From Prevotella sp. (lineage in GTDB: Bacteria > Bacteroidota > Bacteroidia > Bacteroidales > Bacteroidaceae): a stretch of DNA of 64,000 bases. Each line of letters starts with the position of its first letter. The first letter of the stretch is position 1. Below, one piece after another: positions 9,278-18,263 of the stretch. The notes under the pieces were generated by a model that saw only the letters and a list, made by a program, of their open reading frames with translations, ran no database searches and was not told where the DNA came from. Location of the stretch: positions 1 through 64,000 of the forward strand of contig JAFUDJ010000045.1 of NCBI GenBank assembly GCA_017459445.1, given 5' to 3'. Made by a program: the position numbers and the translations under genes.

Positions 9278-10891
9278 TTATCTGTCTATATCCGGTATTA
9301 CAACGTCAATAGCGGCACAAGTAGCAATGAGGTCGGCAATCTTCTGGCCGCGCAGCATCGGGTCGAAGGCTCCGACGAGCGAGAGGCCCATGGGTCGCAT
9401 CTTCATGCGGTAGGGACTCTTGTCGCCACGGGAGTCCAGATAGACGCCGAACTCGCCGGCCACACCCTCGACTGAGAAGTACCACTGTCCCTCGGGCACC
9501 TTGATGATGGGCTTCTGCTTCACATAGAAGTCGCCCTCGGGGATGTTGTCGATGAGCTGCTCGATGATGTTCAGGCTCTGGTACATCTCATTGATGTGCA
9601 CGAGATAGCGGCCCATGGAGTCGCAGGTGTCCAGCGTGCACTGCTCCCACTCCACCTTGTCATAGAGGTCGTAGGGGTGGTTCTTGCGCACGTCGTTCTT
9701 CCAGCCCGAAGCACGTCCGGCAGGGCCGGTGACGGCATAGCTGATGCAGTCGTCGAGGTTCATCGGGCCGCAATTCTCCAGACGGTTGTGAGTGATGACG
9801 TTGTCGCCAAAGACATCCATGTACTCCTGAATCATCGGACGCAGGTACTTCACCAGAGCCTTCACGTTCTTCACGAAGTTGGGATCGATGTCGTCCTGCA
9901 AGCCGCCGATGCGGTAGTAGTTCTGAATGAGGCGTCCGCCTGTGGTCTCCTCCATCACGTTCAGCACGTGCTCACGGTCGCGCATGCCATAGAGGAATGC
10001 GGTGAGCGCACCGAGGTCCTGAGCCACGCACGAGGTGAAAAGCAGGTGAGAGTCGAGACGTTGCAGCTCGTCCATGATGGTACGGACGTACTTGATACGG
10101 TCGGTCAGCTCCACGCCCATAGCCTCCTCGATGACGCCTACGAGCGCATGGCGGTGTTGCATGGCACCCAGATAGTTAAGACGATCGGTTAAAGCAAGGG
10201 TTTGCGGGTATGTCATGCCTTCCCACATCTTCTCGATGCCGCGGTGGATGTATCCGAAATGCGGATAAATCTTCTTCACCACCTCGCCCTCAAGGACGGT
10301 CTGCAAGCGCAGCACGCCGTGGGTGGCAGGGTGTTGCGGGCCGATGTTGATGACATAGTCGTCGCTGGTGAAGAGTTTGTTCTGCTTCGACTGCAAGTTG
10401 CCGTCCTTGTCAAGGAAGTACTCCAGACCGTAGTCGGGCTCGTTGTCGTCTTCCAGCGTGTACTCGTCGTTGAACTTCCAGTCCTTGCGGAAGGGATAGC
10501 CCTTGAAGTCTGTGCGCAGGAAGAGACGGCGCATGTCAGGATGGCCCAGGAAGACAATGCCGTAGAAGTCGTAGACCTCACGCTCCAGCAGGTCGGCTAC
10601 GCGCCAGATGTTCGACACGGTGGGGATGTAGGCAATGAGCTGGCCGTCGGTTTCGCCGGTGCCGTTGCTCGACATACCATCGCCGCACACCTGCGTCTTG
10701 GCCAGCATCTTTACGCTGCAACGCTCGTGGGTCTTCGTGTTCTCCAGAATATATACGCAGCCAAGGCCCTCTTCTGCTCCGAAGTCCTCGCCCACGATGG
10801 TGACAAGATAGTCGAAACCTTTCTTGTCCTTCAAGTTCTGCATTTCCTTAGCGAACTTGTCAAACTCAAATGATAAGAACTCTAATTTCAT
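9278..10891 (-). CDS. nuoCD: Fused NADH-quinone oxidoreductase subunits C and D
   Basis: A 537-residue fusion. Residues 1-145 are the 30-kDa NuoC domain ([28 protein letters not shown]). Residues about 178-537 are the 49-kDa NuoD domain starting [11 protein letters not shown], with [13 protein letters not shown] and the C-terminal [28 protein letters not shown]. NuoD holds the quinone-binding pocket together with NuoB. C-D fusion is also known from E. coli. Its start overlaps the end of nuoB by 4 bp (ATGA), a sign of coupled translation. Confidence 0.95.
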   Translation of the reverse strand: MKLEFLSFEFDKFAKEMQNLKDKKGFDYLVTIVGEDFGAEEGLGCVYILENTKTHERCSVKMLAKTQVCGDGMSSNGTGETDGQLIAYIPTVSNIWRVADLLEREVYDFYGIVFLGHPDMRRLFLRTDFKGYPFRKDWKFNDEYTLEDDNEPDYGLEYFLDKDGNLQSKQNKLFTSDDYVINIGPQHPATHGVLRLQTVLEGEVVKKIYPHFGYIHRGIEKMWEGMTYPQTLALTDRLNYLGAMQHRHALVGVIEEAMGVELTDRIKYVRTIMDELQRLDSHLLFTSCVAQDLGALTAFLYGMRDREHVLNVMEETTGGRLIQNYYRIGGLQDDIDPNFVKNVKALVKYLRPMIQEYMDVFGDNVITHNRLENCGPMNLDDCISYAVTGPAGRASGWKNDVRKNHPYDLYDKVEWEQCTLDTCDSMGRYLVHINEMYQSLNIIEQLIDNIPEGDFYVKQKPIIKVPEGQWYFSVEGVAGEFGVYLDSRGDKSPYRMKMRPMGLSLVGAFDPMLRGQKIADLIATCAAIDVVIPDIDR

Positions 10892-11601
10892 GCCTTTTCC
10901 TCCTCTTTCTTTAATTCGTTAACGAACTCCTCGGGGACATCGGTTACCACGATAGGTTCACGCCTATGGTCGCCCAACTTCGCACGGAACGTCAGTTCCT
11001 CGTTCGAGACGCCCAGCTCGCGCTCCTCGGCGGTCTGCTTGTGGTTGGCACCACCGAAGAATTTCTCAATCTTCACCTTGCGCTGCAGCTGCATCATGCC
11101 GTACATGATGGCCTCTGGACGCGGGGGGCAACCAGGGATGAACACATCGACAGGCACAATCTCCTCAATGCCCTTTACCACATGGTAGCTCGACTTGAAA
11201 GGTCCGCCGCTGATGGCGCAACCGCCCACGGCGACGACATACTTCGGCTCGGCCATCTGGTCGTAGAGACGCTTCAGGGCCGGAGCCATCTTGTGGGTAA
11301 TCGTACCGGCACACATGATGAGGTCGGCCTGACGGGGAGAGTTACGCGTCACCTCGAAGCCAAAGCGAGCGAAATCGTAACGCGAGCAGCCACAGGCCAT
11401 AAACTCGATGCCACAGCAAGAAGTGGCAAACGTGAGCGACCAAAGCGAGTTGGCACGGCCCCAGTTGATGAGGCGATCCAGGGAGCCAGTGATGACGTTG
11501 ACGCCTCCCTCATGGAGTTCCTCAACAATCTTCTCAAGCGACTCGTTGTCGTTCCACTCTTCGTAGGGAACAGACTTGATGTAAGGCTTCTTTACTTCCA
11601 T
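10888..11601 (-). CDS. nuoB: NADH-quinone oxidoreductase subunit B, N2 cluster subunit
   Basis: A 237-residue subunit binding the terminal [4Fe-4S] cluster N2, which reduces quinone. The ligands are visible as adjacent C62-C63, then C128 (VGGC) and C158 (PGCPPRPEA). The start at 11601 (MEVKKPYIK) gives the normal N-terminus; an in-frame ATG at 11712 would read 37 residues out of the nuoA coding region and is rejected. The start overlaps the nuoA stop by 10 bp. The C-terminal 60 residues, charged and ending in EEEEKA, extend beyond shorter NuoB proteins. Confidence 0.94.
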   Translation of the reverse strand: MEVKKPYIKSVPYEEWNDNESLEKIVEELHEGGVNVITGSLDRLINWGRANSLWSLTFATSCCGIEFMACGCSRYDFARFGFEVTRNSPRQADLIMCAGTITHKMAPALKRLYDQMAEPKYVVAVGGCAISGGPFKSSYHVVKGIEEIVPVDVFIPGCPPRPEAIMYGMMQLQRKVKIEKFFGGANHKQTAEERELGVSNEELTFRAKLGDHRREPIVVTDVPEEFVNELKKEEEKA

Positions 11602-11942
11602 TCCAACGCTCCTTTCCGCCAGGCGTAGGCCAGGCCAAATACTAAGACAACCAAGAAGAAGCCGATGCTGAGCAAGGCTGCCGCACCGAACTGCTTCACT
11701 ACCACTGCCCATGGATACAGAAACACCGTTTCCACATCGAACATGAGGAACAGGATGGCGAACAGGTAGTAACCCACATGAATAGGTATCCAGCTGGAGC
11801 CGCGCGTCGGAATACCGCTCTCATACGGCTCGCCTTTCACCTTTGCATACGAGCGCGGACCAATGAGCTTAGCAATGATGTAAGCTGCCGCCACCAGTGT
11901 AATTCCCGTCGCAATGACGGTAACTAACAAAGTGAAATTCAT
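11592..11942 (-). CDS. nuoA: NADH-quinone oxidoreductase subunit A
   Basis: A 116-residue ND3-type subunit with three hydrophobic helices. The loop [40 protein letters not shown] is the conserved quinone-channel loop, though the usual cysteine (ECG) is replaced by serine (YESG). First gene of the operon; the ATG lies 47 bp downstream of a -7 element at 11989-11996. Confidence 0.95.
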   Translation of the reverse strand: MNFTLLVTVIATGITLVAAAYIIAKLIGPRSYAKVKGEPYESGIPTRGSSWIPIHVGYYLFAILFLMFDVETVFLYPWAVVVKQFGAAALLSIGFFLVVLVFGLAYAWRKGALEWK

Positions 11943-11988
11943 AAAAGTTTTATAATGTTATAACAAATTTGTTTTCTGAATTCGTCTG

Positions 11989-11996
11989 CAAAGGTA
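11989..11996 (-). promoter_or_regulatory. -7 element of the nuo operon promoter
   Basis: On the minus strand this reads TACCTTTG, the Bacteroidota -7 consensus, followed by GCAG. A TTTG lies upstream at 12013-12016 but with a 16-bp spacer, shorter than the usual 19-21. It is the only promoter-like element seen for nuoA-N. Confidence 0.65.
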
Positions 11997-12055
11997 CAAA
12001 AATATTTGCAAACAAACGACATATATATCCACAAAATTTATTCTATTTTGTGCGG

Positions 12056-12080
12056 GGCCGAGATTTTTTTGTGCGGGGCA
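12056..12080 (+). repeat. 21-bp intergenic repeat, locus 2 (one unit plus start of a second)
   Basis: GGCCGAGATTTTTTT at 12056, preceded by TGCGG; exactly 21 bp later, at 12077, the next GTGCGG-GGC begins but diverges into the ompA terminator. Lies between the ompA-like 3' end and the nuo promoter, with the motif antisense to both genes. Confidence 0.6.
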
Positions 12081-12081
12081 C

Positions 12082-12124
12082 AAAAAATCCCTCCCAAGGG
12101 ACGCGCTGCCTTTGGGAGGGATTT
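12082..12124 (-). terminator. Terminator of the OmpA-family gene
   Basis: AAATCCCTCCCAAGG and CCTTTGGGAGGGATTT pair almost perfectly around a short G/C-rich loop. On the minus strand the stem is followed by TTTTTT. The hairpin lies 35 bp after the stop of the OmpA-like gene and insulates the nuo promoter from it. Confidence 0.8.
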
Positions 12125-12158
12125 GGGAGGGGGAAGAAGCTTCCCCGTGCTGAAAGAA

Positions 12159-12866
12159 TTAGTTCAGGTTGCCTGCGTCGGCATTCTGAATCATGTTCTC
12201 AGAAGCGTACATGTAGATTTCGACGCGACGGTTCTGTGCCTGGCCTGCCTTGGTGTCGTTGCTGGCCACGGGATTGGTCTGTCCCTGACCGTCGACAGTC
12301 TTCAGCTGCTTAGCCTGCACACCCTGAGCCAGCAGATAGTTCTGCACGCTCTGTGCACGCTGACGCGACAGGTTCATGTTCAGATCAGCGCTCTGCTCTG
12401 CGGTCTTGCCCTTGAAGCCGGTGTTATCGGTGTGACCATAGATAGCGATGTCGCAGTCGGTGTTGTTCTTCAGCAGCGTGGCGCACTGGTTCAGAGCCGA
12501 CTTCGAGGAAGCGGTGAGGTCTGCCTTGCCGGAAGCAAAGAGGATGCCCGAGTCGAAGGTGAGCTTCACAGCGTCGAATCCATTAGCGTCCTGCACGGTC
12601 TGCACCTGAGCATTGGCCACAGCCTCGGCCTGCTTCTTCACCTTATCCATGTGGTGACCGATGGCAGCACCCACGCCGGCACCCACAGCCGTACCCACGG
12701 CAGCGCCGATGGCCGTGCTGTTCTTGCCACCGATGATCTTACCGGCCACAGCGCCCAGAATGGCGCCGCCGCCAGCACCGATAGCAGTTCCCTTACCCAG
12801 GTTGTTACAACCCGAAACAACGATTCCTGCGCAAAGAGCCAGGATCAAAGTTCTCATTTTTTTCAT
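12159..12866 (-). CDS. OmpA-family lipoprotein with glycine zipper
   Basis: A 235-residue outer-membrane lipoprotein that likely anchors the envelope to peptidoglycan. Signal peptide with lipobox VSGC (lipidated Cys 20); residues about 25-75 are a glycine-zipper stretch ([33 protein letters not shown]); residues about 110-225 are an OmpA C-terminal domain with [23 protein letters not shown] and NRRVEIYMY, the peptidoglycan-binding residues. The architecture matches YiaD/Pal-like proteins. It has its own -7 element (12909-12916) and terminator, so it is probably monocistronic. Confidence 0.93.
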   Translation of the reverse strand: MKKMRTLILALCAGIVVSGCNNLGKGTAIGAGGGAILGAVAGKIIGGKNSTAIGAAVGTAVGAGVGAAIGHHMDKVKKQAEAVANAQVQTVQDANGFDAVKLTFDSGILFASGKADLTASSKSALNQCATLLKNNTDCDIAIYGHTDNTGFKGKTAEQSADLNMNLSRQRAQSVQNYLLAQGVQAKQLKTVDGQGQTNPVASNDTKAGQAQNRRVEIYMYASENMIQNADAGNLN

Positions 12867-12908
12867 TCTAATTTAATTATTAATGTGTTAAACAATAATT
12901 TCGCGCTG

Positions 12909-12916
12909 CAAAGATA
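12909..12916 (-). promoter_or_regulatory. -7 element of the OmpA-family gene
   Basis: Minus strand TATCTTTG followed by GCAG, 42 bp upstream of the ATG at 12866. The upstream side is an AT-rich heptamer repeat with no clear TTTG. Confidence 0.65.
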
Positions 12917-12927
12917 CAAATAATTTC

Positions 12928-12950
12928 ATAATTCATAATTCATAATTCAT
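12928..12950. repeat. Heptamer tandem repeat between divergent promoters
   Basis: ATAATTC repeated just over three times without interruption, between the divergent -7 elements of the OmpA-like gene and proS. It covers the place where both -33 elements would lie. Confidence 0.8.
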
Positions 12951-12960
12951 ATTTTTTTTC

Positions 12961-12968
12961 TACCTTTG
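12961..12968 (+). promoter_or_regulatory. -7 element of proS
   Basis: TACCTTTG followed by GCAC, 30 bp upstream of the proS ATG. No -33 TTTG is visible in the AT-rich upstream sequence. Confidence 0.65.
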
Positions 12969-12998
12969 CACCAAAATTTTCAAATTATTGCATAAAAA

Positions 12999-14474
12999 AT
13001 GGCTAAAGAATTAAAAGATCTGACAAAACGGGCTGACAATTACAGCCAGTGGTACAACGATTTGGTGGTGAAAGCCGACCTGGCCGAACAGTCGGCTGTA
13101 CGCGGCTGTATGGTCATCAAGCCTTACGGCTATGCCATCTGGGAGAAGATGCAGCACATACTCGACGGGATGTTCAAAGAGACGGGCGCTCAGAACGCCT
13201 ATTTCCCCCTGCTCATTCCGAAGTCGTTCCTCTCGCGCGAGGCCGAGCATGTGGAGGGCTTCGCCAAGGAGGCTGCTGTGGTGACCCACTACCGCCTGAA
13301 GGCTCAGGACGGAGGCGTTGTGGTAGACCCCGCCGCCAAGCTAGAAGAGGAGCTAATCATCCGCCCCACCTCAGAAACCATCATCTGGAACACCTATAAG
13401 AACTGGATCCACTCGTGGCGCGACCTGCCCCTGATGTGCAATCAGTGGTGCAACGTCATGCGCTGGGAGATGCGCACCCGCCCCTTCCTGCGCACCTCAG
13501 AGTTCCTCTGGCAAGAGGGCCACACCGCCCACGCCACCCGCGAGGAGGCCGAACAGGAGGCTCAGAAGATGCTGAAGGTATATGCCAAGTTTGCCGAAGA
13601 ATGGATGGCCGTACCCGTCATTCAGGGCGTGAAGAGCGAGACCGAGCGCTTCGCCGGTGCACTGGACACCTACACCATTGAGGCCATGATGCAGGATGGC
13701 AAGGCCCTGCAGAGCGGCACCAGCCACTTCCTGGGACAGAACTTCGCCAAGGCTTTCGACGTCACCTATCTTAATAAAGAGAACAAGCCTGAATATGTAT
13801 GGGCAACCTCGTGGGGCGTTTCAACCCGTCTCATCGGTGCCCTCATCATGACGCACAGCGATGATAACGGTCTCGTACTGCCTCCGCGCCTAGCACCCAT
13901 CCAGGTAGTCATCATCCCCATTGCCACCAAGCCTGAGCAGATGGAGATTGTAAACAAGGAAGTGCTACCTATCATCGAGGGGCTGCGCAAGAAGGGCATC
14001 TCGGTGAAGTTCGACGATGCCGACAACAAGCGTCCCGGCTTCAAGTTCGCCGACTACGAGTTGAAGGGTGTTCCCGTGCGTCTGGTGCTCGGCGCCCGCG
14101 ACCTGGAGAACGGCACCATCGAACTGATGCGCCGCGACACGCTGGAGAAGGAGACCCTGCCGCTGGAAGGCATCGTAGACCACGTGGAGCAGCTGCTGGA
14201 GGACATCCAGAAGAACATCTTCGAGAAAGCCAAGGCCTACCGCGATGCCCACATCTACGAGTGCGACAACTACGAGGAGTTCAAGGAACGTGTGAAGGAC
14301 GGCGGCTTCTTCCTCTGCCACTGGGACGGAACGGCCGAGACCGAGGCACAGATTAAGGAAGAGACGCAGGCCACCATCCGATGCGTACCCTTCGGCGTGG
14401 AACAGACACCTGGCACGGACATGGTGAGCGGCAAGCCCTCGAAAGCCCGCGTCATCATCGCCCGCAGCTACTAA
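12999..14474 (+). CDS. proS: Proline--tRNA ligase, short archaeal/eukaryal type
   Basis: A 491-residue class II aminoacyl-tRNA synthetase that charges tRNA-Pro. Class II motif 2 is seen in [28 protein letters not shown], motif 1 region around FPLLIPKSF, and RPTSETIIW; motif 3 is in the [13 protein letters not shown] segment. There is no editing insertion between motifs 2 and 3, and a C-terminal zinc-like domain is present, ending in the conserved tyrosine (ARSY). This is the archaeal/eukaryal form common in Bacteroidota. Monocistronic by its own promoter, with a possible weak hairpin after it. Confidence 0.97.
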   Translation: MAKELKDLTKRADNYSQWYNDLVVKADLAEQSAVRGCMVIKPYGYAIWEKMQHILDGMFKETGAQNAYFPLLIPKSFLSREAEHVEGFAKEAAVVTHYRLKAQDGGVVVDPAAKLEEELIIRPTSETIIWNTYKNWIHSWRDLPLMCNQWCNVMRWEMRTRPFLRTSEFLWQEGHTAHATREEAEQEAQKMLKVYAKFAEEWMAVPVIQGVKSETERFAGALDTYTIEAMMQDGKALQSGTSHFLGQNFAKAFDVTYLNKENKPEYVWATSWGVSTRLIGALIMTHSDDNGLVLPPRLAPIQVVIIPIATKPEQMEIVNKEVLPIIEGLRKKGISVKFDDADNKRPGFKFADYELKGVPVRLVLGARDLENGTIELMRRDTLEKETLPLEGIVDHVEQLLEDIQKNIFEKAKAYRDAHIYECDNYEEFKERVKDGGFFLCHWDGTAETEAQIKEETQATIRCVPFGVEQTPGTDMVSGKPSKARVIIARSY

Positions 14475-14504
14475 GCCAAGCTCCGTCAAAACGGCAAAAC
14501 AATC

Positions 14505-14550
14505 ATGTGGGAAGAGTGAAGGCGAACTCGTCAGCACCTCCTTCCCACAT
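14505..14550 (+). terminator. Possible terminator hairpin after proS
   Basis: ATGTGGGAAG (14505-14514) pairs perfectly with CTTCCCACAT (14541-14550), followed by TATTTATATT. The loop of 26 bases is long, so this is only a possible terminator. Confidence 0.45.
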
Positions 14551-14579
14551 TATTTATATTACACTTCACGTATCAGTCT

Positions 14580-15305
14580 ATGGCCAACGACTATTTCAGC
14601 TTCCGACAGTTCACTATCCGCCAGGAGCGGTGCGCCATGAAGGTGGGCACCGACGGAACCTTGCTGGGGGCCTGGGCTGAGCTACCCAAGAACCTTCCTC
14701 AACGCCCACCGCGTATCCTGGATATTGGCACGGGGACGGGACTCATTGCACTGATGATGGCCCAGCGCTTCCCGACAGCCCATATCGTAGGCATCGACAT
14801 TGACGAAGATGCCGTCAGGCAAGCACAAGAAAACGTGGCTGACTCGCCTTTCGCTGACCGCATTGACATCCGGCTCCAAAGCCTGGCCGACATGAAGGCG
14901 CAACAAACCGACGGCAAAGCAGAAGACGCCGAGACATTCGACGCCATCGTGAGCAACCCGCCCTACTTCACCGATGCCCTCCGCTGCCCCGACGCACAGC
15001 GGTCCATGGCACGCCATACAGACACACTCAGCTACCGCACACTGATGGACTGTGCATGGTGTCTGCTCAACGATGATGGCGAGCTGTCGGTTGTGGTGCC
15101 AGCTGACTGCGTGTCGCAGATGGAGAGCGAGGCTATACTGGCAGGATTCTTCAAACGACGCGACTGTGCCGTGAAGACAACCCTTCGCAAAGCCCCGAAG
15201 CGCCACCTTCTGTCCTTCGCCAAGCACGCCTGTCCCCTCGAACGCACAGAGGGATTGCTGACTTCCGACTGGCACGACAAACTGATGAAAGACTTTTACC
15301 TATGA
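14580..15305 (+). CDS. trmN6: tRNA1(Val) (adenine(37)-N6)-methyltransferase-like
   Basis: A 241-residue Rossmann-fold SAM methyltransferase of the TrmN6/YfiC group, which methylates N6 of A37 in tRNA1-Val in E. coli. The SAM motif ILDIGTGTGLIAL covers residues 46-58, the acidic motif GIDIDEDA follows, and the catalytic NPPYF is at 126-130. The N-terminal start FSFRQFTIRQERCAMKVGTDGTLLGAW is typical of the family. Its stop overlaps the start of the next gene (ATGA), so the two are translated together. Confidence 0.9.
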   Translation: MANDYFSFRQFTIRQERCAMKVGTDGTLLGAWAELPKNLPQRPPRILDIGTGTGLIALMMAQRFPTAHIVGIDIDEDAVRQAQENVADSPFADRIDIRLQSLADMKAQQTDGKAEDAETFDAIVSNPPYFTDALRCPDAQRSMARHTDTLSYRTLMDCAWCLLNDDGELSVVVPADCVSQMESEAILAGFFKRRDCAVKTTLRKAPKRHLLSFAKHACPLERTEGLLTSDWHDKLMKDFYL

Positions 15306-16060
15306 AGATAGCACTCTTACAGACGGACATCGTCTGGGCAACGCCCTCAGCGAACATCAGAAGGGCTGAAGACATGATGGTCCAAGCCCCTGGAGCCGAC
15401 CTCTATGTGCTGCCGGAAATGTGGGCCACAGGATTTGCAACACGTCCGGAAGGTATCGCCGAAGAAGAAGCCACGTCGGCAGCCCTGGCATGGATGAAGC
15501 GGACGGCACTTCAGCACAACTGTGCCATCAGCGGCAGTCTGGCTGTTCGCATAGAAGACGGCTCCTATCGCAATCGACACTTTTTTGTGACCCCCGAAGA
15601 CGTTGTCTTCTACGATAAGCGCCACCTGTTCACCCACGGACACGAGGACAAGCACTACACGGCGGGCAACGAGGCCATCATTGTCAGCTGGCAGGGATGG
15701 CGCCTGCTGCTTCAGACGTGCTACGACCTGCGCTTTCCGGTCTTTTCCCGGTATGGTCGCGCAGGTGAGTACGATGCCATCGTCTACGTGGCCAACTGGC
15801 CAGAAAAGCGCCAGTTGGCATGGCAGACGCTGATTCGCGCCCGTGCCATCGAGAATCAGTGCTACGTACTGGCTGTGAATCGCACGGGCGACGACAAGAT
15901 CTGCCACTATGCCGGCGGCTCGGCCGTCATAGACCCTATAGGACGCCTTGTGGCCGAATGTTCTTCAGCAGAACGCCCGGTCGTCACGGAAATATCTATC
16001 GACAAGCTGAAAGAGATGCGCAGCCACTTCCGTGTGCTTGAAGACCGCGACAACCTCTAG
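15302..16060 (+). CDS. Nitrilase-family omega-amidase
   Basis: A 252-residue carbon-nitrogen hydrolase. The catalytic triad is visible as E39 (LPEMWATGF), K106 (YDKRHLF) and C140 (LLQTCYDLRFP). It resembles YafV/Nit2 omega-amidases, which hydrolyse alpha-ketoglutaramate and similar deaminated amides as metabolite repair; the exact substrate cannot be read from sequence. It overlaps the trmN6-like gene by 4 bp and is followed by a hairpin at 16070-16091. Confidence 0.9.
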   Translation: MKIALLQTDIVWATPSANIRRAEDMMVQAPGADLYVLPEMWATGFATRPEGIAEEEATSAALAWMKRTALQHNCAISGSLAVRIEDGSYRNRHFFVTPEDVVFYDKRHLFTHGHEDKHYTAGNEAIIVSWQGWRLLLQTCYDLRFPVFSRYGRAGEYDAIVYVANWPEKRQLAWQTLIRARAIENQCYVLAVNRTGDDKICHYAGGSAVIDPIGRLVAECSSAERPVVTEISIDKLKEMRSHFRVLEDRDNL

Positions 16061-16069
16061 AAACAATAA

Positions 16070-16091
16070 AAGGAGATGTTACCATCTCCTT
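16070..16091. terminator. Hairpin between amidase gene and convergent tRNA cluster
   Basis: AAGGAGATG, loop TTAC, CATCTCCTT: a perfect 9-bp stem. On the minus strand it is followed by TTATTGTTT, so it probably ends the tRNA transcript; on the plus strand the T run is missing. Confidence 0.65.
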
Positions 16092-16100
16092 AACCTCCAG

Positions 16101-16173
<73 letters not shown>

Positions 16174-16182
16174 CTTCTGAAG

Positions 16183-16255
16183 TACACCCGCAGGGGCTCG
16201 AACCCTGGACACCCTGATTAAGAGTCAGGTGCTCTACCAACTGAGCTACGGGTGC
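16183..16255 (-). tRNA. tRNA-Lys (CTT), copy 2
   Basis: Cloverleaf on the minus strand: acceptor GCACCCG/CGGGTGT (first pair G-T), anticodon loop CTCTTAA with anticodon CTT (codon AAG), T-loop TTCGAGC, discriminator A. CCA is not encoded. Identical in sequence to the copy at 16286-16358. Confidence 0.93.
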
Positions 16256-16285
16256 ATCCAATTTATTCACCATTTTAACCCTTTG

Positions 16286-16358
16286 TACACCCGCAGGGGC
16301 TCGAACCCTGGACACCCTGATTAAGAGTCAGGTGCTCTACCAACTGAGCTACGGGTGC
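16286..16358 (-). tRNA. tRNA-Lys (CTT), copy 1
   Basis: Same 73-base sequence as the copy at 16183-16255, the two separated by 30 bp. It is promoter-proximal in the three-tRNA minus-strand transcript. A recent tandem duplication is the simplest reading. Confidence 0.93.
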
Positions 16359-16380
16359 ATCCTTTTCGGATTTGCGGGTG

Positions 16381-16411
16381 CAAAGGTACGCACATTTTTT
16401 GAATTGGCAAA
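16381..16411 (-). promoter_or_regulatory. Promoter of the tRNA cluster
   Basis: On the minus strand, -33 TTTG (16408-16411), a spacer of 19 bp and -7 TACCTTTG (16381-16388): a complete Bacteroidota primary-sigma promoter, 22 bp upstream of the first tRNA-Lys. Confidence 0.8.
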
Positions 16412-16463
16412 ACTTTTCGGCTACTTTTTTCCTTAAACCGACAAAATATTTGCCTATTTGCGG

Positions 16464-18254
16464 TCATTGACCACCGGAAAGCTGTGTACTGGTGTCGCCA
16501 AAGATACCTATAAGCGACGACTGATAGTTTTGAACAGCAGCTGAGAGCGCGCTGATGACTGCTGAATTACGGTCCTCAGTGACGTTGTTGAAGGTCCACT
16601 GGAAGTCGCCATGCCCCATACGCCCCGCCCCAAGCCAGCCCGTAACAACGGCAGGCACATTAGAGGTATCGTCAGGGGAATAGGCATACATGACTTGAGG
16701 GTCGGTATCGAAGTTGTTATAAGTGTTTCCGCCCGACTTTGAAACAACAGTGGCAGGGACAGTCTCCGTGGGATCAGCCACCTCGTAGGCATCGAACTCA
16801 ACAGGATTCTGCTGGTAGGTGGCATAGCGGAAATTGGCTGACTGCTCAGCAAAAATGTTGCCATAGGACTTGATGCTGCCACCTGCCTCACCTGAGAAAG
16901 TGGGGGCATCCTTCAGGTCAGTGCCCATCTTGGTGTCGGAACCTTGCAGCGAAATCATCATGGGTTTGTCAGTGTTGCGAAAATAGTTGCGATCCATGAA
17001 AATACTACTGCCTGTCGTAGCTCCAGCGCCATACTTTGCCACACCGTCGTAGTAGTTATTGTAAACATGGACGGTCATGGTACGAACACGGGGATGGCGG
17101 GAGTCGCTGTGGTCGAACCAGTTGTGGTGGTAGGTGATATAGTTCGGTCCCGTCTCACTTTTCATGCCGCAGAGCGATGACTTGCCGCTGTCCCAGAAAT
17201 GGCAATAGCTGAACGTCATATAGCGGGAGTTACCCTTCACATCGAGCGAGCCGTCGCCCTTGGCCTGGTCACCGCCTTTGTTGCGCCCATAGAAAAAGTC
17301 AATGTGATGCGCCCAGCAGTGGAAGTTGTTGGTGTCGAAGGAGAGACCGTCGTCCATGCAATAGAGGATTCCCAGATTACGCAGTTCCACGCTCTGGGCA
17401 TTGCGCACCAAGAAACCCATATTCTTGATAGTGGCGTCGTTGCCAATACCTTCAAAGGTGATGTTCAGGGGCTTCTCGTTGTTCTTTCCCTTAATCTGGA
17501 TGCCCTCAGACGAGCTGCCCAGGGCGTCCATGTCCTCTGCTGAGACACAGCCAATGATGCGGACGGCAAGCGGATTGGTGACATTTCCCTTCTGATAAGC
17601 CGTGAGAATGGCCTGCAAACCTGTAAACTTACCACTGGAAAGGGGCGCCTGAACGGTCTTTGCCGTTGAAGCCGTGACATAGACGACAACAGTGCCGGGC
17701 TTCAACGTTCCGTCGTTCTGATAGGCCCCCACCCCATCCGGATAGTTGAGATGGGCAAAGCCGTCGCGATTGTAAGCCTGCACGTTGAGAAGAGCCGTCT
17801 CGGTGGCAGCGGAAGTAATCTCACGGTCGTCAACATCCGTGGGAACGACACGGAACTGGTAATCGTCGGCAGGCAGGAGCCCCACGGCGTCGGCACGGCC
17901 ATAGGTGCCATAATTGCGCACCAACGGAGCATCGAGACGCGCATAGCTGTCACCATACTGACCACCTTTCACATAAACGTGATAGCTCTTTGCCGTAGGA
18001 TAAGGAGAAAACGTGACATAGGCAGACTCCAGCCAGCCACGGGCTTCGGTGACAACTACCTGACCGAAAGCCACCATCAGGTCAGACTTTGCAGCCTGCT
18101 GAATACCAGCAGTGAAGGTGAGGCTGACGCTATCAGTACCGAGGCCTATCTCCGTCAGTTTCTGGTCAATCACCTTTCCCTTCACAAAGGGAATCTGCGC
18201 CTGCGCCGTCAGCAGCAGAGCAAAAGCAGCCACAAACAACTTTCCTCTCATCAT
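16464..18254 (-). CDS. Secreted PL1-family pectate lyase with N-terminal beta-sandwich domain
   Basis: A 596-residue exported enzyme that cleaves polygalacturonate by beta-elimination. Signal peptide LFVAAFALLLTAQAQ at the N-terminus; residues about 50-170 look like a fibronectin-III-type domain; residues about 180-500 form a right-handed beta-helix with the PL1 signatures DDGLSFDTNNFHCWAHHIDF, GDGSLDVKGNSRYMTFSYCHF and YHHNWFDHSDSRHPRVRTM followed by HVYNNYYD. The catalytic arginine and calcium-binding aspartates are in these blocks. It follows the DUF5687 gene by 9 bp, so it may be transcribed with ftsK-lolA, an odd partner set. No SusC/SusD pair is near. The second Met (18251) is an equally possible start. 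Confidence 0.92.
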   Translation of the reverse strand: MMRGKLFVAAFALLLTAQAQIPFVKGKVIDQKLTEIGLGTDSVSLTFTAGIQQAAKSDLMVAFGQVVVTEARGWLESAYVTFSPYPTAKSYHVYVKGGQYGDSYARLDAPLVRNYGTYGRADAVGLLPADDYQFRVVPTDVDDREITSAATETALLNVQAYNRDGFAHLNYPDGVGAYQNDGTLKPGTVVVYVTASTAKTVQAPLSSGKFTGLQAILTAYQKGNVTNPLAVRIIGCVSAEDMDALGSSSEGIQIKGKNNEKPLNITFEGIGNDATIKNMGFLVRNAQSVELRNLGILYCMDDGLSFDTNNFHCWAHHIDFFYGRNKGGDQAKGDGSLDVKGNSRYMTFSYCHFWDSGKSSLCGMKSETGPNYITYHHNWFDHSDSRHPRVRTMTVHVYNNYYDGVAKYGAGATTGSSIFMDRNYFRNTDKPMMISLQGSDTKMGTDLKDAPTFSGEAGGSIKSYGNIFAEQSANFRYATYQQNPVEFDAYEVADPTETVPATVVSKSGGNTYNNFDTDPQVMYAYSPDDTSNVPAVVTGWLGAGRMGHGDFQWTFNNVTEDRNSAVISALSAAVQNYQSSLIGIFGDTSTQLSGGQ

Positions 18255-18263
18255 CTTTGAGCT

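Noticed and set aside
10888-11712. Longer nuoB starting at 11712
   Set aside because: The extra 37 residues are an out-of-frame reading of nuoA and have no NuoB-like character.
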